A stretch of DNA of 11,559 nucleotides. Origin: CAYQEC01 sp964569015. GTDB taxonomy: Bacteria > Actinomycetota > Acidimicrobiia > Spongiisociales > UBA5794. The position numbers and the translations under genes were made by a program. Shown one piece after another: positions 6,277-11,559 of this stretch. Within the stretch, counting starts at the first letter, position 1. Each line of letters opens with the position of its first letter. The stretch lies in contig CAZMSN010000055.1 of assembly GCA_964569015.1 (NCBI GenBank), positions 1-11,559 of the forward strand, in the 5' to 3' direction. The notes under the pieces are model-generated. The model saw nothing but the letters and a program-made list of their open reading frames with translations. It did not search any database and was not told the DNA's origin.

Positions 6277-7493
6277 TGAGCACCGGCGATCAGCGGTCTC
6301 TCTACTCGCGGCGGCATGCTACGGGCACGGAGCAGACGCCCATCGCCGTCGACGCCGCGCCACAGGCCGAGAAGGCCCGCAAGATTCATACTCGTCTCCC
6401 CGTCATCGATGGCCACAACGATCTCGCATGGTTGATCCGCACCCGCGCCGAATCGGATCTCGACATTGCCGACCCTCGCCGGAGGCTCGACGGCTACCAC
6501 ACCGACGTGCCTCGGCTCCTGGAAGGCGGAGTGGGCGCTCAGTTCTGGTCGGTGTACGTGCCGAGTTGGAGCCCGGCGCCGCTGCGGCACACGATCGAGC
6601 AGATCATGCTCGTCAGGAGGATGGTGGATCGAGACCCCGAGCACCTCAGGATGGCGAAGACGGCAACCGACATCGCCCGGATCCGTGGCAACGGTCGAAT
6701 CGCGTGCATGATGGGAGCCGAAGGCGGCCACTGCATCGAAGGCTCACTGGGAGTGCTACGCGCCCTCTACGAGCTCGGTGTCCGCTACATGACCCTCACC
6801 CACTCCGAATCGAACGATTGGGCCGATTCGGCAACCGGTGAAGAACGCCACGGGGGCCTCACCGACTTCGGCGAGGTCGTGGTGCACGAGATGAACCGCC
6901 TCGGCATGATGGTCGACATCTCGCACGTCTCGCACGACACGATGCGGCATGCCATTCGAGCCAGCAGGGCTCCCGTCATCGCCTCGCACTCGAACGCCTA
7001 TTCCCTCGCGCCGCACCCTCGCAACATCCCCGACGACGTGCTCGAGATGATCGCCGACACCGGCGGCGTGGTGATGATCAATTTCTACCCCGGATTCCTG
7101 GTCGCCGAGACCGCCGAGAAGGCCCACGGGATCTTCACCGCCGGCCGTCGCCTGCGTTCCCGATTCGGCCCCGGCGAGGAGGAGGCGTTCGAGCAGGCAA
7201 TGCGAGAGCTGGTGGCCGGCCGGGATTGGGATCGTGGCTCGGTGACCGATGTCGTCGATCACATCGAGTACGTCGCCCGGATCGCGGGCGTGAACCATGT
7301 GGGCCTCGGAGGCGACTTCGATGGAATCGACATGACCCCGGACGGTCTCGAGGACGTCTCTCGCTACCCGGCGATCACCCAGGAGCTCCTTCGCCGACGG
7401 TGGAGCGACCCCGACATCGACAAGGTGCTCGGCAAGAACACTCTCAGCGTCCTGCATCGGGCCGAAGAGGTGGCGACGATCGGCCGGTCCTGA
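6276..7493 (+). CDS. Membrane-dipeptidase-family (peptidase M19) zinc dipeptidase
   Basis: A 405-residue TIM-barrel metallopeptidase of the renal dipeptidase family, expected to hydrolyse dipeptides, some with D-residues, using two zinc ions. Likely ligands are His47 and Asp49 (DGHND), bridging Glu149 (GAEGGH), His217 (DISHVSH) and His238 (ASHSNAYSL). Asp347 in VGLGGDFDG matches the catalytic acid region. The 21-residue spacing of the two later histidines equals that of the mammalian enzyme as I recall it. There is no signal peptide or membrane helix, so the enzyme is probably cytoplasmic. The first 35 residues are a polar, low-complexity extension ahead of the barrel. The ATG at 6276 is preferred over GTG at 6273 because GGGGAG (6264-6269) then lies six bases upstream. 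It overlaps the kinase stop by one base. Its exact substrate is unknown. Confidence 0.92.
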   Translation: MSTGDQRSLYSRRHATGTEQTPIAVDAAPQAEKARKIHTRLPVIDGHNDLAWLIRTRAESDLDIADPRRRLDGYHTDVPRLLEGGVGAQFWSVYVPSWSPAPLRHTIEQIMLVRRMVDRDPEHLRMAKTATDIARIRGNGRIACMMGAEGGHCIEGSLGVLRALYELGVRYMTLTHSESNDWADSATGEERHGGLTDFGEVVVHEMNRLGMMVDISHVSHDTMRHAIRASRAPVIASHSNAYSLAPHPRNIPDDVLEMIADTGGVVMINFYPGFLVAETAEKAHGIFTAGRRLRSRFGPGEEEAFEQAMRELVAGRDWDRGSVTDVVDHIEYVARIAGVNHVGLGGDFDGIDMTPDGLEDVSRYPAITQELLRRRWSDPDIDKVLGKNTLSVLHRAEEVATIGRS

Positions 7494-7498
7494 CCGGC
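7483..7498. terminator. Hairpin between the convergent dipeptidase and aconitase genes
   Basis: GCCGGTC (7483-7489) and GACCGGC (7492-7498) pair around CT, realistically six pairs with a four-base loop. The hairpin covers the dipeptidase stop codon and lies just past the aconitase stop on the other strand. With only 12 bp between stops, it is the only visible structure that could end both transcripts. It is short, has no T-run and is partly coding, so it is a weak candidate. Confidence 0.35.
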
Positions 7499-7505
7499 AC
7501 GGCCC

Positions 7506-10256
7506 TCAGCCGCCGGCGGCCATGCGCCGCAGGACCATGTGCAGGATGCCCCCGTTGCGGAGGTATTCGATCTCGATCGGGGCATCGCACCGGCAGATCG
7601 TCGTGAAGGCCTGCGTGGAGCCGTCCTGGCGCCGTGCCGTGACCTGCACCGGCTGACGCGGCGTGAGATCGTCGTTCACGACGATCTCGAATACCTCGCT
7701 CCCATCGAGACCGAGGGTGTCGGCGCTCTCCCCCTCGAGGAACGTCAACGGCAACACGCCCATCATCACCAGATTGGATCGGTGAATCCGCTCGAAGCTC
7801 CTGGCGATCACCGCCCTCACACCGAGAAGGAACGCCCCTTTTGCAGCCCAGTCTCGGGAGGAACCCATGCCGTAGTCCTTGCCAGCGAGCACCACCAGGG
7901 GAATCCCGGCCTCCCGGTAGTTGAGGCTCGCTTCGTAGACCGACTTGACGGTTCCGTCTGTGTAGTCGGTGGTGAACCCGCCTTCGGCACCGGCAGCGAT
8001 TCGGTTGCGAATCCGGATGTTCGCGAACGTGCCGCGCGTCATCACGCGGTCGTTGCCACGACGTGATCCGTAGCTGTTGAACATGCGGCGCTCGACCCCA
8101 CGAGAGATCAGGTACTCGCCCGCCGGTGTCGATGGGGAGATGGCGCCGGCAGGACTGATGTGGTCGGTGGTCACCGAGTCGCCGAGATCGAGCAGCACCC
8201 GTGCCCCTTCGATCGGTTCGATGGGTCCCACCTCCGACCCGAGTTCGAGAAAGAATGGCGGCTCCTGGATGTAGGTGCTTTCCGGATCCCAGTCGTAGAG
8301 GGCGTCACCGGTGGCAGGGATCGCTCGCCACTCGGCGGAGCCCTCGAAGACCGCGCCGTACTCGGCGACGAACTGCTCGGTCCTCACGGAATCGGCGACG
8401 ATCTCGTCGATCTCGGCCTGCGTCGGCCAGATGTCGGCGAGGAACACGGGGCTCCCGTCCTCGGAGAAGCCGATCGGCTCGGTGGTGAGATCACGGTCCA
8501 CGGTGCCGGCGAGCGCATAGGCCACGACCAGCGGTGGCGAAGCCAGATAGTTGGCGCGGACGTCGGGCGAGATGCGGCCCTCGAAATTGCGGTTGCCGGA
8601 CAGAACCGCGGCGGCCACGAGGTCGTGCTCGTGGATCGCCTCTCTGATCGGCTGCGGCACCGGCCCCGAGTTCCCGATGCAGGTGGTGCATCCGTATCCC
8701 ACCAGGTAGAAACCAATCGCCTCCAGATCCTCCATGAGCCCCGAGGCGGTGAGGTAGTCGGTGACGACCTTCGACCCGGGGGCGAACGACGTCTTCACCC
8801 ACGGCTTGCGGGTGAGGCCGCGCTCACGAGCCTTGCGGGCGACGAGGCCGGCGCCCACCATCACATCCGGGTTGGAGGTGTTGGTGCAGCTCGTGATGGC
8901 GGCAATGACGACGTGGCCGTGGTCGAGGATGAAGGTGGCGCCGTCGAGCGTTACCTCGGCGCCGTTCCCGGGCTCGGCCGTTGTCTCCGTGAGCACGCCA
9001 CCGCCCTCGCCGGCCATCTCCTCGACGGTGCCGGGTCCGGCGTTCGCCGCCTTGCAGAACACCTCGGCGAGGTCGTAGCGCCACTGGTCCTTCATGCCAC
9101 TGAGATCAATGCGGTCCTGGGGCCGCTTCGGGCCGGCGAGGGACGGCTCGACCGTGGACATGTCGAGCCTGAGATCGGCTCCGTAGGCGACCCGGCGGCC
9201 CTCGTCCCGCCACAGACCTTGGAGCCGGCAGTACTGCTCCACTGTCTCCACGAGTTCCTCGGAGCGCCCGGTGAGACGCAGGTAGTGGGTGGTCTGCTCG
9301 TCCACCGGGAAGTACCCAACGGTGGCGCCGTACTCGGGAGCCATGTTGGCGATCGTGGCCCGATTGGCGAGCGGCATGCCGGTGAGGCCGGAGCCGTGGA
9401 ACTCCACGAACTTCCCGACGACGCCATGTTCACGCAGCATCTGGGTCACGCGCAGCACGAGATCGGTGGCGGTGGCGCCCTCGGCGAGACGTCCGGTGAG
9501 CTCGAAGCCGACCACTTCGGGCAGCAGCATGTAGATCGGCTGGCCGACCATGACGGCCTCCGCCTCGATGCCGCCCACCCCCCAGCCGACGACGCCGAGG
9601 CCGTTGATCATCGTGGTGTGGGAATCCGTGCCCACCAGGGTGTCGGGGAACAGGACCGAGCCGTTGTCCCACACCACCCTGGCGAAGTACTCGAGATTGA
9701 CCTGATGCACGATGCCGGTGGCGGGCGGCACGACCCGGAAGTTGTCGAAGGCCGATTGGCCCCACTTCAGGAACTCGTAGCGCTCCCGGTTGCGCTCGAA
9801 CTCACGCTCGCTGTTGATCTGGAGGGCCATGGGGCTGTTGAAGGCATCGACCTGCACGCTGTGGTCGATGACGAGGTCGCTGGGGACGAGCGGGTTGACC
9901 TTCTGGGCGGCCGTCTCGTCACCGGTCATGCGCACGATGGCGGACCGCATGGCGGCGAGGTCGACGACGGCGGGCACCCCGGTGAAGTCCTGGAGCACGA
10001 CCCGGCCGGGTGTGAAGGCGAACTCGGTGGCGGCGACCTCGGCGGCGTTGTACCGGGCGAGGGCATGCACGTCCTCGTCCGTGACGACCTGCCCGTCGTG
10101 GTTGCGCAGCACGGACTCGAGCAGCACCTTGATGCTGTAGGGAAGGGCTCCGACGTCGCCGATGTCCCCGACGGCGTCGAGCCGGTAGACGACCCGCTCC
10201 CCCAGCGGGGTCGCGATCGTCTCCCGGGCCCGGAAGGGATCGTGGACCTCGCTCAT
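7506..10256 (-). CDS. acnA: Aconitate hydratase A
   Basis: A complete 916-residue aconitase of the AcnA/IRP1 type, which interconverts citrate and isocitrate in the cytosolic TCA cycle through a [4Fe-4S] cluster. Cluster cysteines are Cys457 (ITSCTNTSNP), Cys523 and Cys526 (GCTTCIGNSG). Other family segments are SIKVLLESVLRNHDG (41-55), QDFTGVPAVVDLAAMR (89-104), DHSVQVDAF (131-139), PDTLVGTDSHTTM (204-216), the hinge to the swivel domain (about 640-690), LLDLGDSVTTDHISPAG (688-704) and GSSRDWAAKG (798-807). Length is typical of bacterial AcnA. The ATG at 10254-10256 follows GAGGAG with normal spacing. A modest insertion around 405-435, rich in Gly and Glu, is the least conserved part. The minus-strand upstream region holds TATGCT (10308-10313), a possible -10 without a clear -35, and then the 94-bp repeats. 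Like Mrp, WhiB and the SufR-like protein, it depends on Fe-S clusters. Confidence 0.98.
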   Translation of the reverse strand: MSEVHDPFRARETIATPLGERVVYRLDAVGDIGDVGALPYSIKVLLESVLRNHDGQVVTDEDVHALARYNAAEVAATEFAFTPGRVVLQDFTGVPAVVDLAAMRSAIVRMTGDETAAQKVNPLVPSDLVIDHSVQVDAFNSPMALQINSEREFERNRERYEFLKWGQSAFDNFRVVPPATGIVHQVNLEYFARVVWDNGSVLFPDTLVGTDSHTTMINGLGVVGWGVGGIEAEAVMVGQPIYMLLPEVVGFELTGRLAEGATATDLVLRVTQMLREHGVVGKFVEFHGSGLTGMPLANRATIANMAPEYGATVGYFPVDEQTTHYLRLTGRSEELVETVEQYCRLQGLWRDEGRRVAYGADLRLDMSTVEPSLAGPKRPQDRIDLSGMKDQWRYDLAEVFCKAANAGPGTVEEMAGEGGGVLTETTAEPGNGAEVTLDGATFILDHGHVVIAAITSCTNTSNPDVMVGAGLVARKARERGLTRKPWVKTSFAPGSKVVTDYLTASGLMEDLEAIGFYLVGYGCTTCIGNSGPVPQPIREAIHEHDLVAAAVLSGNRNFEGRISPDVRANYLASPPLVVAYALAGTVDRDLTTEPIGFSEDGSPVFLADIWPTQAEIDEIVADSVRTEQFVAEYGAVFEGSAEWRAIPATGDALYDWDPESTYIQEPPFFLELGSEVGPIEPIEGARVLLDLGDSVTTDHISPAGAISPSTPAGEYLISRGVERRMFNSYGSRRGNDRVMTRGTFANIRIRNRIAAGAEGGFTTDYTDGTVKSVYEASLNYREAGIPLVVLAGKDYGMGSSRDWAAKGAFLLGVRAVIARSFERIHRSNLVMMGVLPLTFLEGESADTLGLDGSEVFEIVVNDDLTPRQPVQVTARRQDGSTQAFTTICRCDAPIEIEYLRNGGILHMVLRRMAAGG

Positions 10257-10335
10257 CGCGCCTCTCCTCGGTGTCGTCTCGGTCGGTCGTCTGTCGTCGG
10301 GCCGACCAGCATACCGAGACCCCGCTCCTGCGATC

Positions 10336-10429
10336 CCTGTCTCCCAACCCTGGGTTGGTATTCAGGAAAACCCGGCGTCACAGCCCACAGTTCACGCCAA
10401 CCGAACCGTGGGCTGACAACCAGCAAAAC
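10336..10429. repeat. 94-bp tandem repeat, unit 1
   Basis: First full unit of a tandem repeat in the 355-bp gap between acnA and the GerMN gene. It contains two inverted repeats. IR-A is CCAACCC-T-GGGTTGG (10344-10358). IR-B is CAGCCCAC-A-GTTC (10381-10393), loop ACGCCAACC, then GAAC-C-GTGGGCTG (10403-10415), with one mismatch. Adjoining A-rich patches are GGAAAACCC and CAGCAAAAC. No coding sense was found. It differs from unit 2 at four of 94 positions, all in the first 29 bases. Confidence 0.95.
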
Positions 10430-10523
10430 CCTGTCCCCCAACCCAGGGTTGGTATTTGGGAAAACCCGGCGTCACAGCCCACAGTTCACGCCAACCGAAC
10501 CGTGGGCTGACAACCAGCAAAAC
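10430..10523. repeat. 94-bp tandem repeat, unit 2
   Basis: Directly follows unit 1 with exactly the same length. The last 65 bases are identical to unit 1. The central base of IR-A is A instead of T (10438-10452), so the stem is kept while the loop base changes. IR-B is at 10475-10509 and unchanged. The conservation suggests a recent duplication or active homogenisation. Confidence 0.95.
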
Positions 10524-10553
10524 CCTACCTGCCAACCCTGGGTTGGCAGCAGG
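10524..10553. repeat. Partial third repeat unit with extended palindrome
   Basis: Begins at the 94-bp register with CCTACCTG and carries IR-A enlarged to ten-base arms: CTGCCAACCC (10529-10538), T, GGGTTGGCAG (10540-10549). Similarity to the other units fades after about 10553 and IR-B is missing. The base changes outside the core restore pairing on both arms, which suggests the hairpin is maintained as a structure. Confidence 0.8.
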
Positions 10554-10564
10554 GGTGGGCGCGG

Positions 10565-10593
10565 CTGGGCCCGGGAGAGACTCCCGGGCCCAG
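10565..10593 (-). terminator. Perfect 13-bp hairpin terminator after the GerMN-Gmad2 gene
   Basis: CTGGGCCCGGGAG (10565-10577), loop AGA, CTCCCGGGCCCAG (10581-10593) form a perfect, almost all G-C stem. It starts 19 bp past the stop codon of the minus-strand gene at 10612. There is no T-run after it in that direction. Position and stability fit a U-less actinobacterial terminator that separates this gene from the repeats and acnA. Confidence 0.8.
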
Positions 10594-10611
10594 GTGCTGC
10601 GTGTCAAGTGG

Positions 10612-11559
10612 TTACGGGAGGTACTGCTGCTCGATCTCAATGACGTTGCCGTCGGCGTCGAAGGTCAGCCAGTACGGTGCTCCTTTCGTCCCAGCCCCGA
10701 AGTACCCCATGTGGGGCTCGGGCCAGCTCGGCACCTCATCGACCTCGTAGTCCCACGGCGTCCCATCCGCCTTGAAGAGAGCGAGCCATTCGTCCATGGG
10801 AACCTCGACGCCACTCACCGACCCGGTGGCGGACGTCTGGAGCACGACGGTCACCCCATCGGCGACGGCGAGGGTGCGAAGCTGATCGTCCTGGTTGCGG
10901 ATGTAGTAGTCGTTGGGAACGCCCTCATCGACCGATCCGATCACCCCGTCCTCGAAGGCCGCCTGGTTGGCCTCGTCGCCCGTGAGCATCTCGGCGGAGT
11001 CGGCGACGATCTCGGTGGCGCTCACCTGGGTGAGAAAGGCGATCTCCCGCCCGGGCTCGGCCGCCGGAGTCGTCTCGGGCGTCTCGCCGCCCTCCCCCGT
11101 CAGGGTCACCGGGTAGCTCACGACGTTGATCCGCCGGCCGTCCTCCGGGGAGTTGGCGAAGACGGTGACGAAGCCCGCCGTCTCGGTCTCCAGCGTGTAG
11201 GGCACCTCGACGGTGTAGTCGCCCCAGCAGCCGGTTCCGCAGGTCGCGTTGGTGAACCCGTCCGCCAGGACGTCGCCGGAGGCCGTCGTGATCTCGTAGG
11301 CGAGCGCCGCCTCGAACACGTTGGCGACACCGCCGATGGTCACCGGCGACTCGACAACGGCGCCGATGGCGGGCGAGTCAACCAGGATCGGCTGGAGCAG
11401 ATCCAGGTAGTTGTCGCGGCTCTGGGGGCCGTCCACGATGATGCCCTCGGAGGTGATCACGTCGACGATCTGCCCGTCGATGGAAAAACGCATCGCGTCG
11501 AGCTCGGGGAACTGGGTGGCGGTGAACACCACCTGGGCGAGGCGGCTGAACATCATGGC
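10612..11559 (-). CDS. GerMN-Gmad2 protein with extra C-terminal domain (N-terminus outside the window)
   Basis: The visible 315 codons run off the right edge, so the start and any lipoprotein signal are not seen. An ATG at 11554-11556 is probably internal, because the GerMN domain is already under way. Numbering from that Met, residues 1-60 are the end of a GerMN domain (RLAQVVFTATQFPELDAMRF, then a QSRDNYLDLLQP segment). Residues 60-152 are a Gmad2 immunoglobulin-like domain (ESPVTIGGVANVFEAAL, GCWGDYTVEVPY), with Cys106 and Cys110 possibly forming a disulfide. A Glu/Thr/Pro linker (153-168) leads to a domain at 169-314 containing MLTGDEANQAA, VPNDYYIRNQDDQLRTL and the closing PYWLTFDADGNVIEIEQQYLP-type end (IEIEQQYLP). 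I recall this last domain as recurring in secreted actinobacterial proteins, function unknown. GerMN and Gmad2 are usually exported, so the protein probably acts at the envelope. Stop TAA at 10612-10614. Confidence 0.85.
   Translation of the reverse strand, partial: AMMFSRLAQVVFTATQFPELDAMRFSIDGQIVDVITSEGIIVDGPQSRDNYLDLLQPILVDSPAIGAVVESPVTIGGVANVFEAALAYEITTASGDVLADGFTNATCGTGCWGDYTVEVPYTLETETAGFVTVFANSPEDGRRINVVSYPVTLTGEGGETPETTPAAEPGREIAFLTQVSATEIVADSAEMLTGDEANQAAFEDGVIGSVDEGVPNDYYIRNQDDQLRTLAVADGVTVVLQTSATGSVSGVEVPMDEWLALFKADGTPWDYEVDEVPSWPEPHMGYFGAGTKGAPYWLTFDADGNVIEIEQQYLP

Noticed and set aside
7509..7520. Perfect 12-bp palindrome GCCGCCGGCGGC
   Set aside because: It lies within the last codons of acnA (Ala-Ala-Gly-Gly) and is explained by GC-rich codons.
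10281..10307. GGTCGG / CCGACC inverted repeat in the acnA leader
   Set aside because: Only six pairs around a 15-base loop in GC-rich DNA, so easily chance. No known leader motif recognised.
10336..10553. CRISPR array
   Set aside because: The units are 94 bp, directly adjacent and nearly identical throughout, with no variable spacers and no cas genes.
8160..10643. An 827-codon open frame on the plus strand
   Set aside because: It lies antisense to the complete, motif-rich acnA and continues through the non-coding repeats. Its protein is low-complexity and rich in Gly, Asp, Val and His with no family motif. It is a shadow of strong third-position G/C bias.

Overview
The window looks like chromosomal DNA from a high-GC member of the Actinomycetota. 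The evidence is a WhiB-family regulator, an actinobacterial DUF3107 protein, an Mrp ATPase lacking the CxxC cluster motif, strong G/C preference at third codon positions and GTG starts. A deep uncultured lineage such as Acidimicrobiia is a guess only. I see no phage, transposase, CRISPR, rRNA or tRNA sequence. The genes are mostly housekeeping; the less ordinary material lies between them and in one signalling gene pair.

Layout. Positions 1-22 resemble a repeat that recurs near 10.3-10.55 kb. A leftward cluster at 95-1664 holds yqeY, an ATP-dependent DNA ligase and a 57-codon single-helix membrane protein whose GTG overlaps the ligase stop as GTGA. Divergent from yqeY, with a good promoter, is a whiB-type gene (1879-2151). 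It converges on the DUF3107 gene (2190-2441) across a perfect 11-bp hairpin. The mrp gene (2505-3581) precedes the DUF3107 gene on the same strand. A 79-bp divergent region carrying two inverted repeats separates mrp from a SufR-like Fe-S-type regulator (3661-4356).

Rightwards, an orphan membrane histidine kinase (4444-6276) has its GAF- and PAS-like regions after the catalytic core. It is coupled by a TGATG overlap to an M19 dipeptidase (6276-7493). The dipeptidase converges, with 12 bp between stops, on aconitase acnA (7506-10256, minus strand). Upstream of acnA are two 94-bp tandem repeats plus a partial third, then a perfect 13-bp hairpin that probably terminates the last gene. That gene (10612 to the right edge, minus strand) is a GerMN-Gmad2 protein with an extra C-terminal domain, truncated at its N-terminus by the window.

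How the genes fit together. Four products are Fe-S proteins or Fe-S handlers: WhiB, Mrp, the SufR-like regulator and aconitase. The divergent mrp/sufR-like pair is the most concrete regulatory hypothesis. The kinase-dipeptidase pair suggests sensing linked to peptide turnover, but nothing in the sequence identifies the signal or the partner response regulator.
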